This document shows positions 8,779 through 17,209 of a stretch of 60,188 nucleotides of DNA, piece by piece. The stretch's first letter is position 1. Every line of letters begins with the position of its first letter. Position numbers and translations under genes: made by a program. This DNA is from JADHLJ01 sp038118725 (GTDB lineage Bacteria > Pseudomonadota > Alphaproteobacteria > Thalassobaculales > Thalassobaculaceae), in assembly GCA_038118725.1 (NCBI GenBank), contig JAYOIK010000026.1, positions 1 to 60,188 of the forward strand, read 5' to 3'. The notes under the pieces are model-generated. The model was not told the origin of the DNA and ran no database searches. It worked only from the letters and a program-made list of their open reading frames with translations.

Positions 8779-9621
8779 ATGGAAAACCAACCGACCCCCG
8801 AGCCCGTCTCCTGCCTCTATCGGGGCGAAGTCATGCATCGCCGCCTGATCCCGTTGCGTCATCGTTTTGTCTACGGCGTGTTCTCGGTCTTTCTCGATCT
8901 CGACGAGATTCCGGCCCTGGCCGAGCGACTGAGATTTTTCTCGCATAACCGTTGGAACCTGTTCAGCTATCTCGACAAGGATCACGGAAGTCGCGATGGT
9001 CGCCCCCCACGCGCGTGGATTGACGAGCATCTGCGCCGCGCCGGTTTCGAGCCCGAGGGGTTACGGGTTTTCACCCATTGTTTCCCCAGGCTTCTGGGCT
9101 ATGTGTTCAATCCGTTGACGATCTACTTCTGTTATGACCGCGACGACCGACCGCGCGCCATCCTCTACGAGGTCAAGAACACATTCGGTGAGCAGCACGG
9201 CTATCTGATTCCAGTCTCCGGGGATTGGCGGGAGGGTCAACCAATCACCCAGGCCTGTGACAAGACCTTTCACGTATCCCCCTTCATCGACATGGCCGCG
9301 CGCTATCGCTTTCGGCTGAAACCGCCGGGCGAAAAGCTCTCGATCCTGATCCGGCAGTCACTGGCCGACGGCGAGACCTTGCTCGCGACCCACACCGCGC
9401 GCCGCGAGACGTTGAGCGACCGCGCCCTCTTGGCTATCCTGGCGCGATACCCGCTCATGACGATGAAAGTGGTGGTGGCGATTCACTGGGAAGCATTGAA
9501 ATTATGGATCAAGGGCGCCCGTTTCCATGGCAAGCCCCCGCCGCCGGCGGATGAAGTCTCCGTAATCGCCACGGGGCATCACGACCCGCGACCCGAATTG
9601 GCCAAACACGCCGCCCGCTGA
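8779..9621 (+). CDS. DUF1365 family protein
   Basis: A 280-residue protein with the DUF1365 pattern: LYRGEVMHRRLIPLRHRFVY near the start, HCFPRLLGYVFNPLTIYFCY in the centre, and EVKNTFGEQHGYL. The family has no firmly assigned reaction but is nearly always encoded between an FAD oxidoreductase and a Cfa-like methyltransferase, as here. I set the start at ATG 8779, five bases after the preceding stop, because the upstream extension overlaps that gene and lacks family features; GGGAGA at 8764-8769 can serve as ribosome site. Probably acts in fatty acyl chain modification at the membrane. Confidence 0.8.
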   Translation: MENQPTPEPVSCLYRGEVMHRRLIPLRHRFVYGVFSVFLDLDEIPALAERLRFFSHNRWNLFSYLDKDHGSRDGRPPRAWIDEHLRRAGFEPEGLRVFTHCFPRLLGYVFNPLTIYFCYDRDDRPRAILYEVKNTFGEQHGYLIPVSGDWREGQPITQACDKTFHVSPFIDMAARYRFRLKPPGEKLSILIRQSLADGETLLATHTARRETLSDRALLAILARYPLMTMKVVVAIHWEALKLWIKGARFHGKPPPPADEVSVIATGHHDPRPELAKHAAR

Positions 9622-9641
9622 CGCCCGGAGTATTTAGCGCG

Positions 9642-10919
9642 ATGAGTTCCACGGACTGGACAGCCCAAACAAAATCAACGAGGCCATCGATCTCCGATGA
9701 CATCGCCGACGGCCAGTCGCGAGAGGCCGGGGGCCGGGGTGGGCGCCTCACCTTCTGGTTCCATCTTTCCTTCATGGCCCTGCGGCGGATGCGAAAGGGC
9801 TCTCTCGTCATCACGATGCCGGATGGCCGACGCCACGAGTTTCGCGGCGACACGGAGGGGCCCAGCGCCGAGTTGCGCCTGCATGACGAGACGGTCGCGC
9901 GGCGGCTGATTCTCGGCGGCGATCTCGCCTTCGCCGAAAGCTATCTGGACGGCGCCTGGGACAGCCCGGACGTCACCGCCCTCATCCAGTTATGCGCCGA
10001 GAATTGGGACGACATCGCGCGCAAGGTCGACGGAAACATCCTGGCGCGGACGGCCCGCCGGATGGCCCATTTCAAGCGCCGCAACTCCAAGACCGGAAGC
10101 CGCCGCAATATCAGCCATCACTACGATATCGGCAACGCTTTCTACGCCCGCTGGCTTGATCCGACGATGACCTATTCCTCGGCGATCTTCTCTGGGCCGG
10201 ACGAAGAGCTGGAAGCGGCGCAGATGAGGAAATACCGACGCCTCGCCGACAAGTTGGATCTCGCGCCCGGCCAGACGGTTCTGGAGATCGGTTGCGGCTG
10301 GGGCGGGTTCGCCAGGCTGCTCGCCAGGGAATACGGCGTGAAGGTCGTGGGCCTGACCCTGTCGACGGAACAGCGCGCCGAGGCGATGGAACGGATCGCC
10401 GCCGACGGCCTCTCGGATCAAATCGAGATCCGACTTCAGGATTACCGTGATGTCACCGGGAGCTTCGACCGCATCGCCTCGATTGAAATGCTGGAAGCCG
10501 TCGGCGAGTCCTATTGGCCGACATACTTCGCGACCCTGCGTGACCGGCTGGTGCCGGGCGGTAGAGCGGCGATCCAGGTCATCACCATCGACGATCTCCG
10601 CTACGAGGGGTATCGGGTAAACCCGGACTTCATCCAGAAATACATCTTCCCCGGCGGCATGCTGCCCAGCCCAGCCAAGCTGACATCAAGCTTCGCCGAA
10701 GCGGGGCTCGAGACCATCGCGGATGATGGCTTCGCTCTGGATTACGCCAGAACCCTGGCGCTCTGGCGACAGCGCTTCCATGAGGCCTGGCCGGCGATCA
10801 CCGAACAGGGTTTCGACGAACGGTTCCGCCGGATGTGGGAATATTATCTCTGCTATTGCGAGGGCGGCTTCAGGGCCGGTCATATCGATGTTCGGCAGAT
10901 CATCCTAAAGCACGCTTGA
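9642..10919 (+). CDS. Cyclopropane-fatty-acyl-phospholipid synthase-like methyltransferase
   Basis: A 425-residue SAM-dependent methyltransferase of the Cfa family. The N-terminal lipid-binding domain precedes the signature ISHHYDIGNAFYARWLD (around 158-174) and TYSSAIF. The SAM-binding motif is VLEIGCGWGGFARLLA near residues 211-226, followed by GLTLSTEQ. The catalytic-region SIEMLEAVG and the C-terminal YIFPGGMLPS and CEGGF segments are kept. It would methylate unsaturated acyl chains of membrane phospholipids. Relatives in this gene context make methylated or furan-containing fatty acids rather than classical cyclopropanes in Rhodobacter, so the exact product is open. CGGAG lies 12 bases before ATG 9642. 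Confidence 0.85.
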   Translation: MSSTDWTAQTKSTRPSISDDIADGQSREAGGRGGRLTFWFHLSFMALRRMRKGSLVITMPDGRRHEFRGDTEGPSAELRLHDETVARRLILGGDLAFAESYLDGAWDSPDVTALIQLCAENWDDIARKVDGNILARTARRMAHFKRRNSKTGSRRNISHHYDIGNAFYARWLDPTMTYSSAIFSGPDEELEAAQMRKYRRLADKLDLAPGQTVLEIGCGWGGFARLLAREYGVKVVGLTLSTEQRAEAMERIAADGLSDQIEIRLQDYRDVTGSFDRIASIEMLEAVGESYWPTYFATLRDRLVPGGRAAIQVITIDDLRYEGYRVNPDFIQKYIFPGGMLPSPAKLTSSFAEAGLETIADDGFALDYARTLALWRQRFHEAWPAITEQGFDERFRRMWEYYLCYCEGGFRAGHIDVRQIILKHA

Positions 10920-10926
10920 CCACGCC

Positions 10927-12264
10927 GTGACGGGGACGTCCAGGCTCTCCAACAAAATACGCGTCGCCTATGGGCTGCCGGGGTTACCGCTCGCGGTGCT
11001 TGGCCTGCCGCTCTTCATCTATCTGCCGACCTTCTACGCAGAAAGCGTGGGCATCGAACTCGCCACCGTGGGCCTGGTGTTGCTGATCGCGCGGCTTTGG
11101 GACGTCGTGACCGATCCGGTCATCGGCGCGCTGAGCGACCGAACCCGCGGTCGGTACGGGCGGCGACGTCCCTGGATGATCGGCGCCCTGCCGCTGCTCT
11201 GCCTGTCGATCTGGTTCCTGTTCGTTCCGCCCGCCGGCGCGGGGGTGGGGCATCTGTTGGTTTGGAGCATCGCGCTTTATCTCGCGTGGACCATGTTTCA
11301 GCTTCCCCACGCGGCCTGGGGCGCCGAGCTATCCAGCGACTACCACCAGCGATCGCTGGTCACCGGCACGCGCGAGGCGCTGGTGATCATCGGCACCTTG
11401 CTGGCTGCGGCCGCGCCGGTGCTTCTCGCCGGGGAAGACGGCCAGGAAGCCGGGCTCGCCGCGGTGCTGCGGGCCTTGGCCATCGGCCTGATCATCGGAT
11501 TACCGCTTGCCAGCGTGATCGCCGCCGCCCTTGTTTCCGATCCGCCCGCCGCCATCCCATCACGCGCGCGGCCTTGGCGTGAGAGGGTTGTCGAGGGAAC
11601 CCGCGCGATGAAGGAGAATCGCGCCTTCGCCCGGTTGATCCTGGCCTATTTGCTGAACGGTGTCGCCAACGGGCTTCCGGCGACGCTGTTCCTGCTTTTC
11701 GTCGGCCATGTTCTGATGCTGCCGGACAAGGCGGGCGCGTTGCTGTTCATCTATTTCGCCTGCGCGATCCTCGGCATCCCCCTCTGGGTCTGGCTCAGCG
11801 GCCGGCTCGACAAGCACCGGGCCTGGCTGATCGCGATGGCCGGCAACTGCCTGATCTTCGTCTGGGCACCGTTTCTCGGAGCCGGCGACTACATGCCGTT
11901 CCTGGCGATCTGCGTGTTGTCGGGTCTGTGCCTCGGCGCCGATCTGACCCTACCGCCGTCGATGCAGGCGGATGTGGTCGATCTTGATCGCGCCGGCGAG
12001 GCCGGGCACGAAGCAAGGCCGCGCACCGGGCTCTATTTCGCGTTCTGGGGCATGGCGACCAAGCTGGCTCTGGCGCTGGCGGTGGGGATCACCTTTCCGG
12101 CGCTCGACCTGGCGGGGTTCGACGCGAGCGACGGGGCGGTGAACGACGAGGATGGCTTGCTGGTGCTCGCCTTGCTCTACGGCGTGTTGCCTATCGCCTT
12201 TAAGATCGCCGCGATGCTGCTGATGGCCCGGTTCGGGCGCTACATGCCGGCCCAGCCTCGCTAA
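10927..12264 (+). CDS. MFS transporter, GPH (MelB-like) family
   Basis: A 445-residue polytopic membrane protein with about 12 hydrophobic segments. The cytoplasmic loop DVVTDPVIGALSDRTRGRYGRRRPWM after the second segment, which I cite in part (DPVIGALSDRTRGRYGRRRP), is the glycoside-pentoside-hexuronide:cation symporter signature. It starts with GTG seven bases after the Cfa-like gene stop, so it belongs to the same operon. In this context it may move a lipid or a lipid precursor instead of sugar; the cargo cannot be deduced. Its stop lies within a 14-bp tandem repeat shared with the end of the convergent gene. Confidence 0.8.
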   Translation: MTGTSRLSNKIRVAYGLPGLPLAVLGLPLFIYLPTFYAESVGIELATVGLVLLIARLWDVVTDPVIGALSDRTRGRYGRRRPWMIGALPLLCLSIWFLFVPPAGAGVGHLLVWSIALYLAWTMFQLPHAAWGAELSSDYHQRSLVTGTREALVIIGTLLAAAAPVLLAGEDGQEAGLAAVLRALAIGLIIGLPLASVIAAALVSDPPAAIPSRARPWRERVVEGTRAMKENRAFARLILAYLLNGVANGLPATLFLLFVGHVLMLPDKAGALLFIYFACAILGIPLWVWLSGRLDKHRAWLIAMAGNCLIFVWAPFLGAGDYMPFLAICVLSGLCLGADLTLPPSMQADVVDLDRAGEAGHEARPRTGLYFAFWGMATKLALALAVGITFPALDLAGFDASDGAVNDEDGLLVLALLYGVLPIAFKIAAMLLMARFGRYMPAQPR

Positions 12265-12297
12265 CCCGACCTCGCTAACCCGGCCTCGTTAACCGAG
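12256..12297. repeat. Three-unit 14-bp tandem repeat over two convergent gene ends
   Basis: Three consecutive units read CCTCGCTAACCCGA (12256-12269), CCTCGCTAACCCGG (12270-12283) and CCTCGTTAACCGAG (12284-12297). Unit 1 holds the TAA stop of the transporter and unit 3 the stop of the NTF2-like gene on the other strand. The repeat probably arose by slippage and supplies extra stop codons. No terminator hairpin is evident. Confidence 0.7.
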
Positions 12298-12768
12298 ACC
12301 GCGGGCGGGGATCGCGAAGCGGCGACCGAGCCATCTGAACACGCCGCCGATGACCGGCAGCCGCGCATAGAGTTGGCTGGCGGCGTCCCAATGGTCGATA
12401 TGCTCGGCGACCCGTCCCTTGGCATCAAAGCGCGTCTCGGTCATGCCGACGAGGTGGATGGCCAGGCCGCCGCGCCCCTTGGTCCGGGCGGTGAAGCGCC
12501 ACTTTATGTAGGCGGTGGTCCCACTGACCGCGATATCCGCGATCCCGAAGGCCGGATCCTCCAGCACCTCGAACATATGCTCGTAGACCCCGCGCAGGGC
12601 CCGGATCCCGCGCAGATCATTGAAGGGGTCGACGAAGCGCACATCCGGCGCGCAGAGATCGGCGAGACCGTCGAGGCTCTCCGGTGTCAGGGTCTCGTGA
12701 AACGCGGCATAGGCCCGGGCGGCGGCGATGTATGGCGCGGGGGCTGGCGTGGGGTCTGGCGCGCTCAA
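12289..12768 (-). CDS. NTF2/SnoaL-like protein
   Basis: A 159-residue protein with the nuclear-transport-factor-2-like cone fold pattern: helix AARAYAAFHETLTPESLDGLADLCAPDVRFVDPFND, of which the part APDVRFVDPFNDLRG (near 48-62) is typical, and later VEHIDHWDAAS. Such domains act as small-ligand enzymes or binding proteins. The start overlaps the stop of the upstream SDR as ATGA, so the two are coupled. It occurs with the SDR and the secreted protein in an operon that faces the lipid-modification operon. The exact reaction is unknown. Confidence 0.75.
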   Translation of the reverse strand: MSAPDPTPAPAPYIAAARAYAAFHETLTPESLDGLADLCAPDVRFVDPFNDLRGIRALRGVYEHMFEVLEDPAFGIADIAVSGTTAYIKWRFTARTKGRGGLAIHLVGMTETRFDAKGRVAEHIDHWDAASQLYARLPVIGGVFRWLGRRFAIPARGLG

Positions 12769-13514
12769 AACCCGGTCCCCCGGCGGATCGCCTTCATGTA
12801 GAGCCCGTGCGGCAGTTTGCGCACCTGTTTCATGATCGTGGTGAAGCTCTTGGGGAAGTTAATCTCGAAGCTGGTGCCCTGGAGCCCGCGATGGAAGGCA
12901 TCGGCGGCTTCCTCGGGCTCCATCAGGAAAGGCATCGGGAACGGGTTCTTGTCGGTGAGCGGGGTGCGAACGAAGCCGGGACAGACCAGCTGAACCTTGA
13001 TCCCCTTGAGCTCGAGATCGAATTTCAGCGCCTCGGTCATGTTGTTAAGCGCGGCCTTGGTCGCGCCATAGGCGGCGGCGGTCGGCAAGCCACGATAGCC
13101 GGCGACGGAGGAGACCACCGCGATGTGGCCGCGCCCCCGCTCGACCATCCGGGGCACCACGCCGGCCAGGCCATGGACCACGCCCATGACATTGATCTCC
13201 ATCAGCCGGCGAAACGGCTCGACCTCGAAGGCCGCCCCGTCGAGCGGGAGGTGCAGGCCGGCGGCCAGGACCGCGAGATCGATCCCGCCCCGCTCGTTCC
13301 AGATTTTCTCGGCGACCGCCTTCGAGGCTTTCTCGTCGGCAACGTCCAGCGGATAGGCGACGATCCGCCCGCCGCTATCCCGCGCCATCGCCGCTAGAGT
13401 GTCGGCCGAGCGCGCCGAGACCGCCACCGTCCAGCCGTCCCGCGCCATCCTCAGCGCCAGGGCGTGCCCGATGCCGGTACTCGCCCCGGTGATCCACGCG
13501 ACCTTGTCGGCCAT
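12765..13514 (-). CDS. SDR-family NAD(P)-dependent oxidoreductase
   Basis: A 249-residue classical short-chain dehydrogenase. TGASTGIGHALA at residues 9-20 binds the cofactor; SARS after the second strand suggests preference for NADP(H). The catalytic triad is intact: VVSSVAG holds the Ser, YGATKAA the Tyr and Lys, and the NNAG position reads AAGL. It lies 18 bases after the secreted DUF6134-like gene and overlaps the NTF2-like gene, forming a three-gene operon. Gene sets of this type with Cfa-like and DUF1365 genes occur in singlet-oxygen response regulons, where an acyl-chain or ketone substrate is plausible. The substrate is not known. Confidence 0.85.
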   Translation of the reverse strand: MADKVAWITGASTGIGHALALRMARDGWTVAVSARSADTLAAMARDSGGRIVAYPLDVADEKASKAVAEKIWNERGGIDLAVLAAGLHLPLDGAAFEVEPFRRLMEINVMGVVHGLAGVVPRMVERGRGHIAVVSSVAGYRGLPTAAAYGATKAALNNMTEALKFDLELKGIKVQLVCPGFVRTPLTDKNPFPMPFLMEPEEAADAFHRGLQGTSFEINFPKSFTTIMKQVRKLPHGLYMKAIRRGTGF

Positions 13515-13532
13515 CTTACTTTCTCCAATCCG

Positions 13533-14276
13533 TCAGGGGTCGATCAGCGAATGCACCTCGGACCCGGATATCCCCGCGACCCTATCCAAGGTCACGAAGG
13601 CGGCGAGATCGTTCGGGCCGGGCGCCACGCGCTTGTACTCGACATTGGAATCGCCCACCGAGAAGGTCAGCTTCACCCATTCCGCCCGGTCGTCGTACCA
13701 GATGTCGATATCGAGATCGCCGCGCATCGCGTAATGGGTCGCCGACACCTCCCGTCCCTCGGTCAGCACTGTTTCGCGACCGAGATTCTCGAAACCGACC
13801 TTGAGAACCCGGCCATGCTGCGTGCTCAGCAGTTCCTTTCGCTCCACCATATCGGCCCGCCAATAGGTCGTGGGCAGGATCGCCGCCGGCATGGAGAGCC
13901 TGCCGTCATGCCCTTCCACCGCGAGAACGTCGCCGGCCCGGCGCGCCTCGACCCGAAACACATCGCCGTCGTCGTTGATCACGCTGGTAAGAGAGGCGAT
14001 TTCCCCGCCCCGCCATTGGGTGCTTGTGCGCAGCAGGTACTTGAACGCGGTGATCGGCCCGAGACCGACGCGGAGCGCGGTGACCACCTCGATACTCTCA
14101 ACGCCCCTCGGCCCGTCGATCTTGACCATCGAGAAGCCGAATTTCGAGCCGTTGCGGTAGGCGTCGAACTTGATCAGACGACTGGTCTGGGCCACGGCGT
14201 CAAAAGACAGCGACAAAAGGCCGATCAGGAGAGCGCCGATCACGCCGGGCCGTCCGAAACTCCATCTGAAACTCAT
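13533..14276 (-). CDS. Secreted protein, DUF6134-like
   Basis: A 247-residue protein with an N-terminal signal peptide (hydrophobic GVIGALLIGLLSLSFDAVAQ, cut probably after VAQ or AVA). The mature part is beta-rich and resembles periplasmic proteins with the DUF6134 pattern (LIKFDAYRNGSKFG near residue 34 and YDDRAEWVKLTF near 202). It is the first gene of the minus-strand operon with the SDR and NTF2-like genes and has a promoter-like motif 47 bases upstream. Family assignment is from memory of the pattern; the function is unknown, perhaps binding a lipid in the periplasm. Confidence 0.55.
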   Translation of the reverse strand: MSFRWSFGRPGVIGALLIGLLSLSFDAVAQTSRLIKFDAYRNGSKFGFSMVKIDGPRGVESIEVVTALRVGLGPITAFKYLLRTSTQWRGGEIASLTSVINDDGDVFRVEARRAGDVLAVEGHDGRLSMPAAILPTTYWRADMVERKELLSTQHGRVLKVGFENLGRETVLTEGREVSATHYAMRGDLDIDIWYDDRAEWVKLTFSVGDSNVEYKRVAPGPNDLAAFVTLDRVAGISGSEVHSLIDP

Positions 14277-14322
14277 CGCGCACTCCCTTAGGCACCGCCG
14301 GCCCGCCAGCGGCTACCATCCT

Positions 14323-14354
14323 TCGTTATTCGAGTGGATTTGTCATTCGGATGA
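14323..14354 (-). promoter_or_regulatory. ECF-sigma-like promoter candidate TCATCC-N19-ATAACGA
   Basis: Read on the minus strand, TCATCC (14354-14349) is followed after 19 bases by ATAACGA (14329-14323), 46 bases before the start of the secreted protein gene. Spacing and both boxes match the motif at 7372-7402 before the opposing operon. A weak inverted repeat GTCAT-TCGG-ATGAC overlaps the -35 box. Function is inferred from the shared pattern. Confidence 0.4.
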
Positions 14355-14453
14355 CCTTCCGTCCCTCGAAATTCACCGGCCCACGCCGTCATCCCCCTTG
14401 GCGCGCCGCGGTCGGAGCGCTAGATACGGGCTACACGCAGCGGAGGCGAAGCG

Positions 14454-15560
14454 ATGAGCAATCCCCACACCACGCCCCAGGACCGGGTTCCGGTCTCCAT
14501 CCTCACCGGTTTTCTCGGCAGCGGCAAGACCACCTTGCTCTCGAAACTGATGCGCAATCCGGCGATGGACAAGGTCGCGGTGATCGTCAACGAATTCGGC
14601 GAGATCGGCATCGACGACGCCCTGGTCGTGCAATCCAACGAGGATACGATCCTGCTGAACAGCGGCTGTCTGTGCTGCACCGTAAGGGGCGATCTCGTGG
14701 ACACCATGCGAACCCTGTTCATGGAGCGCGCGGACGGCAAGGTGCCGGATTTCGATCGCCTGGTGGTCGAGACCACCGGTCTCGCCGACCCGGCGCCGAT
14801 CCTACACACGATGATGGCCGACCCGTTCCTGGTCACCCGCTATCGCCTCGACGGGGTGATCACGGTGGTCGACGCGCATCACGCCATGAGCCAGTTCGAC
14901 CAGCAGTTCGAATCCGTCAAGCAGGCCGCGGTGGCCGACCGGATCGTTCTCTCCAAGGTCGACGTGACCGATCCCGAGATGGTGGCGACGGTCAAGTCGC
15001 GGCTCGCCAGCGTCAACCCCGCCGCCCCGGTCATCGAGGCGAGCCACGGCGACGCCGACCCCGCTGATCTGTTCAACGCCGGCCTCTACAACCCGCTGAC
15101 CAAAACAGCCGACGTGGCGCAGTGGCTGAAGGAGGAGGCCTATCGCGATACCGAGGGCCATGTCTATCACCGCCACGGCGAGGACGGGCATGGGCATCAC
15201 GATCACGGCCACGATCACGGGCATCATCATCACGACGTTAACCGGCATGACGATCATATCCACAGCTTCGCGCTGTATTTCGACGAACCCTTGAAATGGG
15301 GCAAGATCGCCGGCGCCCTCGATATGATGGCCCAGACCCATGGCGCCAACATCCTGCGCATCAAGGGCTTGCTCAACGTGGCTGAAATCGATGATCAGCC
15401 CGTCGTCGTTCACGCGGTCCAGCATATGTTCCACCCGCCCGCCAAGATCGACGAATGGCCAAGCGACGACCGCCGCTCGCGCCTGGTCTTCATCGTCAAG
15501 GACCTGGACCAGGAGACCCTGGAAGGTGTGATGAAGTCGTATCTGGCGTTGGATTTCTAG
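14454..15560 (+). CDS. CobW/COG0523 GTPase with His-rich loop, zinc-chaperone type
   Basis: A 368-residue P-loop GTPase of the COG0523 family of metallochaperones. Walker A is GFLGSGKTT (residues 19-27), Walker B is in VVETTGLADPAP, and the metal-binding CxCC motif is Cys72-Leu-Cys74-Cys75. A histidine-rich stretch at about residues 239-270 (many His/Asp/Gly, for example HGHHDHGHDHGHHHH) precedes the CobW C-terminal domain. This layout fits zinc-handling members such as ZigA/YjiA types better than cobalamin CobW, and no cobalamin genes are nearby. GGAGG at 14441-14445 precedes ATG 14454. No clear Zur box was recognised upstream. Confidence 0.85.
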   Translation: MSNPHTTPQDRVPVSILTGFLGSGKTTLLSKLMRNPAMDKVAVIVNEFGEIGIDDALVVQSNEDTILLNSGCLCCTVRGDLVDTMRTLFMERADGKVPDFDRLVVETTGLADPAPILHTMMADPFLVTRYRLDGVITVVDAHHAMSQFDQQFESVKQAAVADRIVLSKVDVTDPEMVATVKSRLASVNPAAPVIEASHGDADPADLFNAGLYNPLTKTADVAQWLKEEAYRDTEGHVYHRHGEDGHGHHDHGHDHGHHHHDVNRHDDHIHSFALYFDEPLKWGKIAGALDMMAQTHGANILRIKGLLNVAEIDDQPVVVHAVQHMFHPPAKIDEWPSDDRRSRLVFIVKDLDQETLEGVMKSYLALDF

Positions 15561-15588
15561 GGCGCTTTCGATACAGCCTTCCCGCCTT

Positions 15589-15695
15589 CGTCGCCCTGGC
15601 GCACGGCGGGGCCTCGGTCCACGCGGGCAACGTAACCGTCAATCCCACGAAACGAGGCCAATCTTCGCGAGGTCCTGCCTTGCGCCAGGACGACG
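15589..15695. repeat. Intergenic mosaic palindrome, family A (diverged)
   Basis: The element starts CGTCGCCCTGGCG and ends CGCCAGGACGACG, giving complementary ends around about 80 bases. The left end is the same sequence as at 4827-4839. It sits just after the CobW-type gene and could act as its transcription end, but there is no T-run. Confidence 0.6.
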
Positions 15696-15720
15696 GGAGA
15701 GAGGCCTAGCTTGAATTTTG

Positions 15721-15788
15721 CCGCCGTCATCCCGCCGAAGGATGCCCCCATTCCGAGGAAGGGGTCCCGCCCTTCGGGGGGATGGCGG
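15721..15788. repeat. Intergenic mosaic palindrome, family B
   Basis: Arms CCGCCGTCATCCCGCCGAAG (15721-15740) and CCCTTCGGGGGGATGGCGG (15770-15788) are complementary with a few mismatches. The GTCATCCC core is shared with 32341-32501 and 6366-6535. The element lies immediately after the 3' end of the glycosyltransferase gene on the other strand. Confidence 0.6.
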
Positions 15789-15804
15789 TAAGTACCACGC
15801 CTTC

Positions 15805-17079
15805 CTAATCAAGAAACCCCGGATTCATCCCCAAAAACGCCCGCGAAACCCGGCCGAGGCCGTGAGCATGCGCGTAGAAATCCTCGTTCTTGGCGATGAG
15901 CTCCGCGTCCCCGGTGATCTTGGCCTCATAGGCCGCGCCCAGGGCCTTGAACCGCCCATCAGATGGCGCCGCCGCCGTGCCGTCGACCAGTTCCAGCATC
16001 TCCGCGACCGCCGCATCCAGCTCCTCGGCGCTGTTCTGTTCGACCCGCAGCCCCGCCTCGGCGAAGGCGTCGCTGGTGCCGAGACCAGGCACGCCCAGGT
16101 CCAGCATCTCGCGATAGGATAGCTCATGTCCGTCATCGATCCGGCGGATATGCTTGAAGACCATGACGTCTCCCGCCAGCGGCAATCGCAGATGCTCCAG
16201 CATCAGATTGACCGTCAGGGCCGGGCGCCCGAAACAACGGACCAGGGCTTCCGGCCCCGAGGCCTGATTCACCGCGAAACGACAGCGCGCCGAGAGATAG
16301 ACATCCAGAATGGGAGCGTAATCCGGCGCGTGCGGCACGTCGATAGCCCGCCCCGAGGGATGCGACAGCGGCGGGCTTGAAGCGTCACCCAGGCGAAAAA
16401 CGCGATACCCCGCATCGATTAGACGATCGATTGCCTTGTGGTAGCGCGCGATATCGGCGCAGCGAAACAGATGATGCGCCATTTCCGGCAAGTAACTGGC
16501 ATCGCGAACATGCAGGAGAACGAAAGGATCCGCAGGATCGATCCCCCCCGCGCGCATCCAGGCGTCACCCAGCGTTGCCAGATGCTCCGGCAAGTCGAAA
16601 TGCGCCACCGGCTTGCCGCCCGCCACCGCGCGACCGAATTCCCGGGTCAGGCGCTGAGGCTGCGCCAGAAGCAGATGAAGGACCTTCATATCCAGCATCC
16701 CGCCGTCCAGAAATCCCAGAAGCGGCAACAAATCGTCGTCGGTTTCCACATGGGCGAAAAGCGAGCCCGTGATCTCCAGCACCGCCGGATTGACACCAGG
16801 ACGATCGGTCGGTCCGGTGACCACCACGATGCGGTCGAAATCCTCGCCGTAAAGCGTGTTGAGGAACAGCAACTCCATCGCCAGATGTCCGATCCGTTCG
16901 ACCTGGGCGAGGATGTAGATCAGGTTTCGCCGACCCGGCAAAAGCCGTGGCGCGACCAGGCCGAAGAGCTTTTGCAGGGTCTCGGGCTTGGCCATTTCGG
17001 CCTGTAGGGACTCGGCCAGGCGATCCAGATCCTCGGGCGTGTCGACCATCCAATCGCTTCCCATGCATTCCCGTTCCAT
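15805..17079 (-). CDS. TIGR04372-like glycosyltransferase
   Basis: A 424-residue protein resembling the TIGR04372 family of putative glycosyltransferases. Supporting stretches are FVLLHVRDASYLP near the middle, YHKAIDRLIDAGYRVFRLGD (a typical 'prayed-for turn' of the family), and NQASGPEALVRCFGRPALTVN. Such proteins have a GT-B-like fold and are linked to surface polysaccharide or protein glycosylation. I preferred ATG 17079 over the TTG at 17091; ATG 17064 and 17049 are also in frame and no start has a strong ribosome site. It stands alone, divergent from the flavin reductase. The donor sugar is unknown. Confidence 0.65.
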   Translation of the reverse strand: MERECMGSDWMVDTPEDLDRLAESLQAEMAKPETLQKLFGLVAPRLLPGRRNLIYILAQVERIGHLAMELLFLNTLYGEDFDRIVVVTGPTDRPGVNPAVLEITGSLFAHVETDDDLLPLLGFLDGGMLDMKVLHLLLAQPQRLTREFGRAVAGGKPVAHFDLPEHLATLGDAWMRAGGIDPADPFVLLHVRDASYLPEMAHHLFRCADIARYHKAIDRLIDAGYRVFRLGDASSPPLSHPSGRAIDVPHAPDYAPILDVYLSARCRFAVNQASGPEALVRCFGRPALTVNLMLEHLRLPLAGDVMVFKHIRRIDDGHELSYREMLDLGVPGLGTSDAFAEAGLRVEQNSAEELDAAVAEMLELVDGTAAAPSDGRFKALGAAYEAKITGDAELIAKNEDFYAHAHGLGRVSRAFLGMNPGFLD

Positions 17080-17209
17080 GCGGCGAGGCAATCATATCCG
17101 AGCCCCGACGGAAACACACCCGTGCCGGCCACCAACTTGCCAAGACGCCCGGGGTATGCGATCGGAAACGCAAGATATCCCCCGCTATCCCTATCGATCG
17201 GAGATTCCG

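Noticed and set aside
14802..15434. Hydrophobic minus-strand frame opposite the CobW-type gene
   Set aside because: It is a shadow of the His-rich coding region (His codons read as Met/Val on the other strand) and has no start signal.
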